A stretch of 64,000 bases of DNA, taken from NCBI GenBank assembly GCA_903642215.1, contig CAHJWG010000003.1, positions 1-64,000 on the forward strand, in the 5' to 3' direction. Numbering within the stretch: the first letter of the stretch is position 1; every line of letters starts with the position of its first letter. The DNA comes from Sphingobacteriaceae bacterium (lineage in GTDB: Bacteria > Bacteroidota > Bacteroidia > Sphingobacteriales > Sphingobacteriaceae). Below are positions 35,084-44,559 of the stretch, piece by piece. The position numbers were made by a program, and so were the translations under genes. The notes beneath the pieces were generated by a model that was given only the letters and a program-made list of their open reading frames with translations, had not been told where the DNA came from and made no database searches.

Positions 35084-36151
35084 TTATGCTGTTTTTAGCA
35101 GAAGTTTTTTAACAACAGGAGCTTTAACAAACCTTTTTTTCAAAGCTTTATAATAACTGACGATGTAATATTTCAACTTCATTTTGAAAGACAATCGCGG
35201 AACGCTTACTGCCCTTTGAACAATTGGAATGAAGTGCTGATCACTGATATTTAGGCCATAATTTTCTGACTGATTAAAAAATAGATTATATAAAGTGTGG
35301 ATACCGAATATTTTTTCTGAAGGCAAATGCCAGATTGCTAATTGCGTATCTGAGGATCTGACTTCCCGGTAGAAAACAGGGTTCGTCCAAATTCTCCTCA
35401 TAAAAGAAGCATCATTACTTGCCCTGAAACCGTTTTTAAAATACAGGTAACTTAAAGTGTGCGCTTCTTCATTAAATTTAATTAAGCCTTTGGCATTTCG
35501 TTCTAAAAGCTGTGGCCACAATTCTTTAAAATCCGCGTAGATTTTATGAATGTTTTGCACACCGCAAAGTAAAAATTCGCCCAAATGATAGGATGGAATT
35601 TCTGCTATTTCCGTTTTTAATAACTCCTGATAAATGGTTTTCAAATCACTTCTACTCAAACCGTTGATTACATAATCCGCTTTAACCGGATCTTCAAAAG
35701 AGATAAAACCTTGAGGTGCTGCAGCTTCAAATAAACGCTGAACCGGTTTAATAAAAATACAATCAGAATCGAGAATTAAATATTGATCAGCCAGATTTTG
35801 ATCGTTTTCAGCAATATATTCTAGAATGGAAAATTCGTAAAACTGATTTTGAAAAGAGCCGAAATAGTTTTCCGGCGTTTTATATTTAAAATCTGTATAA
35901 ATAACTTTTACATCCAATTCTTCTAAAATTTTACTAACCGGCCTGCCATCAATAACAGGTAAAGAGGAAACGTTGGTAAATAAAAGATGCTTTTCGGTTT
36001 TATTAAAACGCTTGCTCGTGATATAAAATAACAGGATGCAACGCCAGTAAATATTCTGATGCTTTTGCGAAGAAGACAATTCGCCGGTTTGCGGAAAAGA
36101 ACTTTCTTCTCCTTTTTTATCTGCACAAAGCCAGGTACATATATAATTCAT
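35084..36151 (-). CDS. Putative glycosyltransferase with DxD motif
   Basis: This 355-residue protein has a DSD metal motif in DQYLILDSDCIFIKPVQRLFEAA (about 123-145), typical of GT-A galactosyl/glucosyltransferases. The N-terminus is short and unusual for secretion and has no clear signal. It lies between the polymerase-like gene (14 bp) and a GT2 gene (13 bp). A perfect core of the dispersed element is inside the gene at 35400-35412, coding through NDASFM. The sugar is unknown. Confidence 0.78.
   Translation of the reverse strand: MNYICTWLCADKKGEESSFPQTGELSSSQKHQNIYWRCILLFYITSKRFNKTEKHLLFTNVSSLPVIDGRPVSKILEELDVKVIYTDFKYKTPENYFGSFQNQFYEFSILEYIAENDQNLADQYLILDSDCIFIKPVQRLFEAAAPQGFISFEDPVKADYVINGLSRSDLKTIYQELLKTEIAEIPSYHLGEFLLCGVQNIHKIYADFKELWPQLLERNAKGLIKFNEEAHTLSYLYFKNGFRASNDASFMRRIWTNPVFYREVRSSDTQLAIWHLPSEKIFGIHTLYNLFFNQSENYGLNISDQHFIPIVQRAVSVPRLSFKMKLKYYIVSYYKALKKRFVKAPVVKKLLLKTA
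35400..35412 (-). repeat. Dispersed 13-bp core inside a coding sequence
   Basis: A perfect ATAAAAGAAGCAT followed by CATT, as at 26475. The coding frame reads straight through (NDASFM), so it is not an insertion that breaks the gene. Confidence 0.45.
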
Positions 36152-36165
36152 GGTAATTGTTGTGC

Positions 36166-37506
36166 TTATTGCGTATCTAATTCGGCAATTTTTCTTCTGC
36201 CTTTAAAAATAGGTTCTGGTAAACTGCTTTGTTCTTCTTCGTAGTATTCTACTTCGTCAATTTCTTCTTCTTCAACTTGCAAATCGTCTTTTTCGAGATA
36301 ATACAAACATAAACCTACGTGGCCCCAAAAAATGGTTTGCGGTACGTAGCTTAATGAAAACAGCAATCCCGAAAGGCAAAACGCGATCAGGATAATTGTT
36401 GGTTCGGTAATATTTTTGCTGAAAGCCCGTAGGCCGAGGTAAAACACAAATGAGTATTTAAACAAAAGCCCAACTATCCCATGGTAAAAAAGGATCTCCA
36501 TAAAACCTTCATGAAAATGCTGTCCTGTTTTTTCCGGCCACCAGTCTACCAACGGATTGGGCATTTCAAAGCCTTCAAATGTCCAGCCGAAGAAAGGCCG
36601 CTGTAAAAAAAGCTGACCGTAAACTTCCCGTTGCTCTACCCGAAAACGGCCTGTACTTTCCTGTTGTGCCGGATCAAAAATTTCGCTAAACCTTTCACCC
36701 ATAAAGTTTGTCAGCTCCGGAAATAAGGTCGAAACAAAGAAATAGGTAAAAAATAAAACGATAACACCGCCTACTGCCAAGCCCCAAATTCTGGGAATAC
36801 GCTCTTTTTTTACCCTGATGGTGATACCTAAATAAATAAAAAGTGCTATAATACAACTGCTCCATACGGAGCGATGCTGGTGGATAAGGATAACGACAAA
36901 ACAGAAGGCAAACGGAATAAAATCTTTTCCTTTTTTCGTTTTAATAAACTTATTTAAATACCATAAAAAAGGCAGGATCATCATGAATATGGAAGTAGCG
37001 TGGATAATCCGCCCGTCACCAGAAAATACACCCAAATCTTCCAGATCCAAACCTTCTAAAGAAAACGAAAAACCTCGACCATAAATAACCATAAAAATGA
37101 TATAGGTATAGAGATAAAACTTGGCCATAAACTCTAACAAGTCGAAGTCGTACTTGCGGCACATATTTTTTACAAAAATGGTGTATATTGCAGGGAACAG
37201 CACATAATACATAGTTAATTGCTGGAAAAAAGTATTGTACACAGCTAAAGATTCCAGTACCAGCCTAACTAATAAAAGTGTGAATATGCCGAGAAATATT
37301 TTTTCGTTAAATTTTAGCTCATTGATATTATACAACATGAAACCATAAATTACAAACCCGAACATTTTGGTGTAAGGCTGTATAATTGCGGAAGTTGGTG
37401 CAAATAACCACGAAAAAATTTGCTCCATAAACAAGTAACCAAAAAACAGAATCAGAAATTCTTTTATCGTAAACTGGTAATTGAATATTTTGACAACTGT
37501 ATTCAT
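36166..37506 (-). CDS. O-antigen polymerase/ligase-like membrane protein (Wzy-like)
   Basis: This 446-residue protein has about ten to twelve hydrophobic segments. A long periplasmic loop lies near 265-330 (FRVEQREVYGQLFLQRPFFGWTFEGFE), followed by HFHEGFMEILFYHGIVGLLF, which is the RxxxW/H-like pattern of the O-antigen ligase/polymerase family. A Glu/Asp-rich cytoplasmic tail ends the protein (EEEEIDEVEYYEEEQ). It would join lipid-linked repeat units in the periplasm, together with the flippase gene at 39901. It lies one base from the next gene (GT2). WaaL and Wzy cannot be told apart by sequence alone; cluster context favours Wzy. Confidence 0.85.
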   Translation of the reverse strand: MNTVVKIFNYQFTIKEFLILFFGYLFMEQIFSWLFAPTSAIIQPYTKMFGFVIYGFMLYNINELKFNEKIFLGIFTLLLVRLVLESLAVYNTFFQQLTMYYVLFPAIYTIFVKNMCRKYDFDLLEFMAKFYLYTYIIFMVIYGRGFSFSLEGLDLEDLGVFSGDGRIIHATSIFMMILPFLWYLNKFIKTKKGKDFIPFAFCFVVILIHQHRSVWSSCIIALFIYLGITIRVKKERIPRIWGLAVGGVIVLFFTYFFVSTLFPELTNFMGERFSEIFDPAQQESTGRFRVEQREVYGQLFLQRPFFGWTFEGFEMPNPLVDWWPEKTGQHFHEGFMEILFYHGIVGLLFKYSFVFYLGLRAFSKNITEPTIILIAFCLSGLLFSLSYVPQTIFWGHVGLCLYYLEKDDLQVEEEEIDEVEYYEEEQSSLPEPIFKGRRKIAELDTQ

Positions 37507-37507
37507 T

Positions 37508-38311
37508 TTACTTTAACTTATTTTGCAATGCAGGACTTTTGATTTTATCAGTAATCAATCCTGAGATTTTCCTGATAATCCTGGGCAGCAAAGTAGTGAG
37601 CCTGAGGTAAGTTAAAAGCCAGTTTAATTTCAGCACTTTTAAACTACTTCTTTTATCAACCCATTTTATTTTTTTTTCATTATGCAGATACATTTCCTGG
37701 AAAGTATCTTCTTTTTCCGGTATGATCGCCCGGTAGATTTCGGCTTTTTTATCAACTATTTCTTTGTTGATGTAGCCGAGATGTTTAATCCGGAAATCTG
37801 TATTGATTTGTAATCCTGAGATCCCTTTAACATTTGGCGAATCGATAATAAAATCTTCAAAATATCCTTTCGGAGATTCCCGCCATAACACACGATCATG
37901 GCCGGCAGAATAATGTAATCTGGCACGGGAACCGGCAAAATACTCTCGGTCTATAAAATGAAACCGCCTGAAACCATATTTATTAACACCTTTACGCAAC
38001 ATTAACCGGTCAAAATCTTTACGGGTAAGTTCCGGTTCAAACAGCTCATCCACATCTATCCACAAACACCAATCCGGGTTTCTTTTACGTGCCATTGCAT
38101 AAACCAGGTTCTTATCACGGCCTTCATTAAAGCCTTCCGTACAAACAATATCAGCAACTTTCGGATGTGCTTTTAACGCTTCAAATGTTCCGTCTGTAGA
38201 GCCATTGTCAACTACAACAATCTCATCAACTAATTTCTCTACATTTTCCAGCCATTCATCAACAAAGAATATTCCGTCTTTTACACGAAGCATCAGGACT
38301 AATTTCGGCAT
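37508..38311 (-). CDS. Glycosyltransferase family 2
   Basis: This 267-residue protein starts PKLVLMLRVKDGIFFVDEWLENV and has the GT2 signature EIVVVDNGSTDGTFE (about 29-43) and the DVDEL metal motif at about 100-104. The family adds sugars from nucleotide donors. It may be of the LPS core beta-glucosyltransferase type. It lies one base from the polymerase-like gene and 45 bp from the flippase, inside the cluster operon. A near match to the dispersed core (CTACTTCTTTTAT) is at 37644-37656 within it. Confidence 0.9.
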   Translation of the reverse strand: MPKLVLMLRVKDGIFFVDEWLENVEKLVDEIVVVDNGSTDGTFEALKAHPKVADIVCTEGFNEGRDKNLVYAMARKRNPDWCLWIDVDELFEPELTRKDFDRLMLRKGVNKYGFRRFHFIDREYFAGSRARLHYSAGHDRVLWRESPKGYFEDFIIDSPNVKGISGLQINTDFRIKHLGYINKEIVDKKAEIYRAIIPEKEDTFQEMYLHNEKKIKWVDKRSSLKVLKLNWLLTYLRLTTLLPRIIRKISGLITDKIKSPALQNKLK

Positions 38312-38356
38312 ATTTTAAAGCTTATGATTACGGCTATAATTTACAAAACTTTTTAA

Positions 38357-39901
38357 TCAGGCTCTCCGAAGTTTCAATTTATAAAACGGGCCTACTAATA
38401 ATTTGTCTTTTAAATCCTTTACTGTATTACGTATTTCCGGATCAAAAAGTAACACCATCAGCATAAAAAAAATGGTAAACAATGACCCGCTTACCAACAG
38501 TTTTAATAAATAAATATTTTCGGAAAAAAGACGGCTTACCAGCATTTTTAAACCCCAGCCGGCAAGTAAACTTGTAGGTACGATGAATATCCAAACACTA
38601 AAAATATTTTTGATTAATGCTGATTTCAAAAACCCAAGTTTAAAAAGCCGGTAAGAAAAATAACCGATATCTGTGATGGAACCGATGAAAAGGAAAACAC
38701 AAAGCGTGCCGATGATGCCGTATTTCTGAGCAACAAAATACATGGTAACCCCTAACAATACTCCTTTTACCATATTAATTAAACTGTTCATCTTGATGTC
38801 TCCCAAAGCGTAACACATGTTAGACATGAAGTAGCCGATTAAACCGAGGAAAAAGTTTGCTACCAGGAAATATAAAACTGTATTGCCGGCATACTTCGAA
38901 CTTCCCGTCCAAAGGGAAATAAGATTTTGGTAAGTAAGCCAAAACATCAAAGAGGCAAAAAGAACCGCATAGGCATAAATACGGAACTGGCTGCCGATAA
39001 AGCTGGTAATATTTTCTTCATCACCTTTGCCTTTTCCGTGTGAAATTAAAGGCATTAATGCAACAGAATGACGGCCGATTAAACCGGCAGTCATATTGAT
39101 CGGCCGTTTATTAATCTCGTAAATGGTAATCATACCTGGCGGTATAAAACGGGCAAGCATAATCATATCCACGCTGCCGGACAGACCTGTAATAATTCTG
39201 GATATGGATGTAAAAGAAAATATTTTGATGAAGCTTTTAAAAAACTTAAAGTCAAATTCTGCTTTCAGGTTTTCCTTTTTCAATACTTTTAACATAGAAG
39301 TTAAATTATAAATATTGATGAAAACAGATCTCGTTAAATTGGAAAAAGCAATTGATATCACACCAAAACCTTCGTATAACAAAATCACGTTGGTTATTAA
39401 AAATAGAACATTTGCTAAGATGGTAGCAATTGCAACATCGGCAGAATTTTGTAAACCCTGGTTAATGCCAGACATGCTGAATGAAACCAATGACATACCG
39501 ATAGCAATAATAGAGAGCATTAAAGCAGTTTGCAAGTGCGGATAAATGGATACATCTTTATTAATAATTGTACCCAGAAGGAAGTAAAACACAAAGCCAA
39601 CCAAAATAGAAACAACTAAAATAATGGAGGATGCAAAAAAACCTGCACCGATGGTTTGGCCAACTTCTTTATTTAAACTTTTCCCTTTAAGTTCTGCAAT
39701 TTTTTGCTGTAAAACATCGCCAACGCCAGGGTCTGTTAAGGTAATCCAATTTAAAACATTTCCGGTGGCCAGCCATATTCCTAACGTTGCAGAATCAATA
39801 TGTTTAACATAAAGTGGCAGTAAAATTATCGAATTAAATATGTTCGTTAATACATAACCATATTGAAATACAAAATTCCACTTTAAAACTTTTTTATTCA
39901 T
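38357..39901 (-). CDS. Polysaccharide biosynthesis flippase (Wzx/MATE-like)
   Basis: This 514-residue protein has about 12-14 membrane helices with no large soluble domain and an N-terminal NFVFQYGYVLTNIFNSIILLPLY typical of the MOP/Wzx superfamily. It would flip undecaprenyl-linked repeat units across the inner membrane for the Wzy-like polymerase encoded two genes downstream. A promoter with a perfect -7 box lies about 40 bp upstream, so it may start a second transcript after wzc. Confidence 0.9.
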   Translation of the reverse strand: MNKKVLKWNFVFQYGYVLTNIFNSIILLPLYVKHIDSATLGIWLATGNVLNWITLTDPGVGDVLQQKIAELKGKSLNKEVGQTIGAGFFASSIILVVSILVGFVFYFLLGTIINKDVSIYPHLQTALMLSIIAIGMSLVSFSMSGINQGLQNSADVAIATILANVLFLITNVILLYEGFGVISIAFSNLTRSVFINIYNLTSMLKVLKKENLKAEFDFKFFKSFIKIFSFTSISRIITGLSGSVDMIMLARFIPPGMITIYEINKRPINMTAGLIGRHSVALMPLISHGKGKGDEENITSFIGSQFRIYAYAVLFASLMFWLTYQNLISLWTGSSKYAGNTVLYFLVANFFLGLIGYFMSNMCYALGDIKMNSLINMVKGVLLGVTMYFVAQKYGIIGTLCVFLFIGSITDIGYFSYRLFKLGFLKSALIKNIFSVWIFIVPTSLLAGWGLKMLVSRLFSENIYLLKLLVSGSLFTIFFMLMVLLFDPEIRNTVKDLKDKLLVGPFYKLKLRRA

Positions 39902-39940
39902 GAAAAGAACTTATACTTTCTTTAATTACTTGATAAATGC

Positions 39941-39948
39941 CAAAGATA
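39941..39948 (-). promoter_or_regulatory. Probable -7 promoter box of the flippase-glycosyltransferase operon
   Basis: The minus strand reads TATCTTTG (a perfect TAnnTTTG) about 40 bp upstream of the flippase start. A weak TTG-type -33 lies 17 bp further up. The 223-bp gap to wzc supports a separate promoter here. Confidence 0.5.
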
Positions 39949-40016
39949 ACAAAGAATAGTTTATGCAATTATTATTGAAATTTGGATTGATGAATGATTA
40001 GAAGTTAATAAACTAC

Positions 40017-40039
40017 GTGCTTCTTTTACCACCTAAATT
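40017..40039 (+). repeat. Dispersed RTRCTTCTTTTAY element, single copy
   Basis: The core GTGCTTCTTTTAC (40017-40029) is followed by CACCTAAATT, the family inner arm with one or two changes. It lies between wzc and the flippase gene. Confidence 0.75.
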
Positions 40040-40124
40040 TCGGGATTAATGTATCTTTTAATTTTAAATGCTTACAAAAGTTAACTTAGCCTGCCTTATA
40101 ATTATATTGATCAATTACCAAAAC

Positions 40125-42452
40125 TTACTTTTTAAAAGCAGGAAGCGATTTAGTTTTTTTCTCTTCGTAAGTGTAACCGTAGCCATAACCGTAGCCGTAT
40201 CCATAACCGTATTTACTGCCAATACCTCTGTTAGATACGCCGTTAAATACAATTGCAGCATTGTTTAATTTATTCAGCCTGTTATTCTCATCTATCCTTT
40301 CAACAAAAACTTTTGGCGTGTAACCATGGCGCACAATATAAAGTGTTGCATCACAAAACGGTGATAAAATGTACGCATCGGAAACCGGCCCAACCGGCGC
40401 AATATCAATTACAATATAATCATACAAGCCATCCAAATAATTCAATAAATCCTCTGCTTTTTCATTCATAATTAATTCAGAAGGGTTTTTCGGTAGTTTT
40501 CCGGTAGAAACAAAAAATAGGTTTTCATCAACTTCGGTTGAGCGGATAATTTTATCAGGGCCGGCAGTTCCCTGTAGATATTCTGTAATTCCGGGATGAT
40601 CCGAATCTACATTTAGTTTGCTTGCTAAAGACGGATTGTTTAAATCAAAATCAAGCAGAACAACTTTTTTACCTGTTAAAGCCAAACTGATAGCCAAATT
40701 TACAGCCACGAAACTTTTTCCTTCACCGGATATGGCAGAGGTTATCAGAATACGCTTTTGCTTGGCACCGATCCCTAAATAATTAAGGGTCGTCCTTAAT
40801 TTTCTAAACTGTTCTGCAATAAGCGTTTTTTGATTATTACCGATTACAATAGAACTTTTTGATTTTTCTGCGGTAATTTCTCCGATTACAGGAAGCTGAG
40901 TTAAGCTTTCAATTTCCTTCTGGAACATTACTTTACTCCGCAGTGTCTCTTTTCCTACTACTACTCCGAACCCTAATATCAAAGCTAAAATCACAGAACT
41001 TAAATAAACAAATTTCTTTTTCGGGCTAACCGGATAATCAGAAGACTCTGCCTTATCAATAATCTGGCTGCCAAAAGAATTAGAAACGTAAGACAGTTCT
41101 GTTTCCTCCCTTTTTTGCTGCAAAAAACTGTAAAGGTTACTTTTAATTGCCTGTTCACGGTTTATGTCAACCAGCTGCCTTTGTGTTTCGGGCATGGCTT
41201 GTAACACACTCGAATAGGAACTATTGGTGCTTGATAAATTACCTTTACTCGCTGTTAAATTTTGTTTCTGATTTTGGATATTTTCTAAAATCTGCGGCCT
41301 GATCTTATTTATCCTGTCCAGATAAGTTACATACAGCGGATTGTTTTCACCTGTTGTTTTCTTTAAACTTTCGGCTTCAATTTCTAAGTCAAAAATATTT
41401 TTAACCATTTGCGTTAATGCAGGATCATCAACGCCAGCCATTGACGGTACAATCCCGCCGGACAAATCTTTTGATTTAACAGAATTTTCAACCTGATTTA
41501 ATACGGATAATTTAGTATTAATATCACTAACTTTCTGATCGTTACTGCTAACGTTTTCTAAAAACAACTTTCCCTGCGTATCAACATCCACAGCACCTTT
41601 ACCGGCTTTGTACGCTTGCAATTTATGCTCAATTGCTACCAAATCATCTTCTACACGTGCCAAACTTGCATCTATAAATTTTGAAGTATTAAATGCAAGC
41701 TTGTTTTTTTCTTCTAAAATAGAATTGTTGTAAACCAGTATCAGGTTGTTTACAATGTCTTCTCCGCGCGATGGGATTTCATCTGTAAAGCTGATATTAA
41801 CAATACTTGATAATTTGTTTGCAGCTGTAACTTTAAGCCTTGAACTTAAAGAAGACACTACTTTTTTGGGATCGATTAACGAAAAATAAAGCTTTCTATT
41901 CGTTTCATCGGCGGTATGATAACGATTCTTTTTAAATTTTAACCTGCCAAAAGGAGTATCAACCCACTCGTTTAGCAAATAAGTATTTTTACCTATTTTA
42001 ACACTGCTGTTATTTGCCGTAAAATAAACTTTGTCTGCGTGCTTTGTATTGGTACTATCAGCAATAACAATAACCGGCGAGCTGGTGTAGGCCGAAATAC
42101 TTTTATTAAACCTTAGTTCTTCTGATACCGGAGTGTACAGGTTAAGATTTTGAACAACTGTGCTGAGCAGGGTTTTAGATTGAATAACTTCTATTTCATT
42201 ATCAATGATTTTTTTGGGCGAAATCAAATCTAAAGACTCCAAAGTTTTTGAATCTTCTGATCCCTTTTTTTCATCTTTAATTAAAATCCGGGCATTAGTT
42301 TCATAAATAGGTGTAGAAAGTTTTAAATAAAACCAGGCACCGCCTATTGCTATCGCTGTTAAAATTAAAAATAGCGGCCAGTAAGGCAGATATCTAAATA
42401 TAAAGCTGCTGCTAAAATTGGAGTCCTTATCTTCAGAAACTTTTCTGTTCAT
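40125..42452 (-). CDS. wzc: Wzc-type polysaccharide co-polymerase and tyrosine autokinase (copy 1)
   Basis: This 775-residue protein has an N-terminal Wzz domain with two membrane helices (about 32-51 and about 490-510) flanking a large periplasmic coiled-coil region. A cytoplasmic BY-kinase follows: Walker A SGEGKS at 575-580, Walker A' LLDFD near 599-603 and Walker B YIVIDIAP at 679-686. The C-terminal tail is an alternating YG run with eight Tyr in 15 residues (748-762), which would be the autophosphorylation cluster. It controls polymer length and export with Wza. The wza gene lies 21 bp upstream. A second wza/wzc pair is at 53590-56745. Confidence 0.95.
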   Translation of the reverse strand: MNRKVSEDKDSNFSSSFIFRYLPYWPLFLILTAIAIGGAWFYLKLSTPIYETNARILIKDEKKGSEDSKTLESLDLISPKKIIDNEIEVIQSKTLLSTVVQNLNLYTPVSEELRFNKSISAYTSSPVIVIADSTNTKHADKVYFTANNSSVKIGKNTYLLNEWVDTPFGRLKFKKNRYHTADETNRKLYFSLIDPKKVVSSLSSRLKVTAANKLSSIVNISFTDEIPSRGEDIVNNLILVYNNSILEEKNKLAFNTSKFIDASLARVEDDLVAIEHKLQAYKAGKGAVDVDTQGKLFLENVSSNDQKVSDINTKLSVLNQVENSVKSKDLSGGIVPSMAGVDDPALTQMVKNIFDLEIEAESLKKTTGENNPLYVTYLDRINKIRPQILENIQNQKQNLTASKGNLSSTNSSYSSVLQAMPETQRQLVDINREQAIKSNLYSFLQQKREETELSYVSNSFGSQIIDKAESSDYPVSPKKKFVYLSSVILALILGFGVVVGKETLRSKVMFQKEIESLTQLPVIGEITAEKSKSSIVIGNNQKTLIAEQFRKLRTTLNYLGIGAKQKRILITSAISGEGKSFVAVNLAISLALTGKKVVLLDFDLNNPSLASKLNVDSDHPGITEYLQGTAGPDKIIRSTEVDENLFFVSTGKLPKNPSELIMNEKAEDLLNYLDGLYDYIVIDIAPVGPVSDAYILSPFCDATLYIVRHGYTPKVFVERIDENNRLNKLNNAAIVFNGVSNRGIGSKYGYGYGYGYGYGYTYEEKKTKSLPAFKK

Positions 42453-42473
42453 AATAAAAAAATAATTTGTAAT

Positions 42474-43262
42474 CTAATTTCTAATGATGCTACTAACTAT
42501 AATTGCAATAAAGGATAAGGCACTTAACACGATTGGAAGAACAACTACAGTACGGCCGGAACTGGATATTTTTGATTTATTGGCCTGCACAATTACAATA
42601 TCGTTAGATTTTAAATAGTAGTATGGTGAGTAAAATATTTGATTGGAGTTTAAATTTAAGTGTTTAATAATTTTCTTTCCGCTTTCCTCTCTAACAACTG
42701 TTACATTATCTTTTCTTCCAAAAACGGTAATATCTCCTGCCAGCCCTAACGCTTCCAGCAAAGAAATCTTCTCGCTTGGAACATTGATTACTGTTGGATG
42801 CCCAACTTCTCCCAAAACACTTACTTTAAAGTTTAGCTGCCTTACCACCACAACCGGATCAACCAAAAGCTTTTTGTCTAAAAGTTCTTTGGAAAGTTGA
42901 TCTTTAAGCTGGGTAGTTGTTAAGCCGGTAACTTTCATGTTTCCTAAAACAGGAAACTGAATAAAACCATCCGTATTAACCAAGTATCCGGGTGATTGTA
43001 AGTTTATCCCCGAAGCTGAAGAAGAACTGACATAAGAATTATTAGGTGTATTAAATATTGCGGTAGCGGCAGGATTTAAGCTGCTTACTGCAATACTTAA
43101 TAAATCATTCGGTTGAATATACGTTAACGGAGCTTCGTTTTTTGAATTGATCGTGGTATCCCGCTGACTGGAGAAATAAATTGATTTTTTAACGTCAGCA
43201 CATGAAGAAATCAATATCTGATAAATAAATAACAGGGAAACAATTTTAAAACTTAGCTTCAT
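42474..43262 (-). CDS. wza: Wza-type polysaccharide export outer-membrane lipoprotein (copy 1)
   Basis: This 262-residue protein has a lipoprotein-like signal with Cys near 21 (ISSCADVK). A poly_export/SLBB region follows: YIQPNDLLSIAVSSLNP at about 48-64, GYLVNTDGFIQFPVLGNMKVTG, and KVSVLGEVGHPTVINVPSEKIS. The C-terminal hydrophobic stretch TVVVLPIVLSALSFIAIIVSSII is a membrane helix. It would form the outer-membrane exit channel for the polymer controlled by Wzc. It is the first gene of the leftward cluster, with a likely promoter just upstream. Confidence 0.94.
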   Translation of the reverse strand: MKLSFKIVSLLFIYQILISSCADVKKSIYFSSQRDTTINSKNEAPLTYIQPNDLLSIAVSSLNPAATAIFNTPNNSYVSSSSASGINLQSPGYLVNTDGFIQFPVLGNMKVTGLTTTQLKDQLSKELLDKKLLVDPVVVVRQLNFKVSVLGEVGHPTVINVPSEKISLLEALGLAGDITVFGRKDNVTVVREESGKKIIKHLNLNSNQIFYSPYYYLKSNDIVIVQANKSKISSSGRTVVVLPIVLSALSFIAIIVSSIIRN

Positions 43263-43302
43263 ATGGATGATTCAAATATTTTGTTTATTAAAAACTAAAA
43301 TG

Positions 43303-43310
43303 CAAATATA
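43303..43310 (-). promoter_or_regulatory. Probable -7 promoter box of wza copy 1
   Basis: The minus strand reads TATATTTG (a perfect TAnnTTTG) about 40 bp upstream of the wza start. No good TTTG -33 is seen at 19 bp. Confidence 0.45.
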
Positions 43311-43400
43311 ATATACTGTAGGAGTAGTTGATATACAATTTAATTTTTATAACTCATGATAAAAAAATTATTACACGAGTTATGAAAATTAAATGATAAC

Positions 43401-43423
43401 ATGCTTCTTTTACCATGCAAAAA
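43401..43423 (+). repeat. Dispersed RTRCTTCTTTTAY element, single copy
   Basis: The core ATGCTTCTTTTAC (43401-43413) is followed by CATGCAAAAA, a diverged inner arm. It lies between wza copy 1 and the OmpA gene, just after the OmpA stop. Confidence 0.7.
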
Positions 43424-43426
43424 TTG

Positions 43427-43900
43427 TTACTTGCTTATTTCTTTAAGTTTGATTTCTACCCTGCGGTTTTTTTGGCGGCCCTCTGCAGTTTTGTTTGTTG
43501 CAATCGGGATCGTGCTGCCGTAAGGAATTGCTACAATACGGTCTTTTTTTACACCTTTTGCTACCAAATAATCTTTAACCTCTACAGCCCTTTTTTCGGA
43601 CAGAACCCAGTTCGGTTTGTACTGGCCGATAGAATCCGCATGACCGCGCAGCGAAACCACGTAATCATCTTCGATCACCAGTTTAGCCAGCTTGTTCAGG
43701 TTATCGTAATACGTATCGCGGACAGAGGCTTTGGCAAAATCATACTCCACGTTGTGGGTAAGTTCTGCAATCAGCGCACTTTTGTCGTCAATTGCTGTTT
43801 TGCGTGTTACTTTTTTTGATGTTTTAATGTTGATGGCTTTTACACCCACAAAAAACAGTAGCATTGTTAATGCTGCTGCAATAAATATTTTAATTTTCAT
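43427..43900 (-). CDS. OmpA-family peptidoglycan-binding protein
   Basis: This 157-residue protein has a signal peptide or signal anchor (about 1-24) and an OmpA C-terminal domain. YDFAKASVRDTYYDNLNKLAKLV is the first conserved strand/helix, LRGHADSIGQYKPNWVLSEKRA carries the peptidoglycan-contacting Asp/Arg pattern, and GSTIPIATNKTAEGRQKNRRVEI ends it. It has no barrel, so it is probably a small anchor or an adaptor between wall and polysaccharide export. It stands alone between the left cluster and the central region. Confidence 0.9.
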   Translation of the reverse strand: MKIKIFIAAALTMLLFFVGVKAINIKTSKKVTRKTAIDDKSALIAELTHNVEYDFAKASVRDTYYDNLNKLAKLVIEDDYVVSLRGHADSIGQYKPNWVLSEKRAVEVKDYLVAKGVKKDRIVAIPYGSTIPIATNKTAEGRQKNRRVEIKLKEISK

Positions 43901-44559
43901 AATGGTTTGGTTTTAGATTAGTGATGTAAGTATGTAGCATAAACATTTGTCCTTTTTAATAAGATTCACAGTTTCAGGAGTTACGAAATTTGAGGTAAAA
44001 AGATTTTTACAGGTAGCATTTAAATACTGATAGCAACTTATTTAACTGATAGATTGTATATCAACATTCCTTAAATCTGGCAGTTTTTTAAATACAAATT
44101 CCGATACTTCTTTTATCAAATAAATTTTTGTATTTAAAATTTGAATTCAGTTTGATGAAAATACTAATCTTTAAATGAAATAATAATTTAATTTTCTATA
44201 GGTTTTTGAAATTGGAAAAGTATGTTGTTAAATAATTGGAGAAATCACTTTAATTTTTCTCTTATAATTGACAAATAGTTTTTAGATTGTTGCAAAGGCG
44301 GTAATTGATTAGATTTGTTGAATTAATGATAACTTTATACAGGAGATTATCGTTACAATGGGTGATTCGAACTTAATATTGATAGGAGATATGATGTGTT
44401 ATTATCAATAATTATTTATAAAAAAATATGCGATTAAAAGTAAAACTTATACATTTTTGAATTGGATTACAAAATATTAAATGTATTTTTTATTTTTAAT
44501 ATTAAGTGCATAAAAATAAACTACTACAATCTCAACTTGCAAGGTCTTATAATTTATAC
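43901..44559. other. AT-rich divergent intergenic region
   Basis: About 660 bp between OmpA (leftward) and the large secreted protein (rightward). It holds a dispersed repeat copy at 44104-44116 and a perfect TAGATTTG (-7-like) box at 44310-44317, about 240 bp upstream of the secreted-protein start. No coding frame is convincing. Confidence 0.55.
44104..44126 (+). repeat. Dispersed RTRCTTCTTTTAY element, single copy
   Basis: The core ATACTTCTTTTAT (44104-44116) is followed by CAAATAAATT. The arm is diverged. It is in the divergent region upstream of OmpA. Confidence 0.7.
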
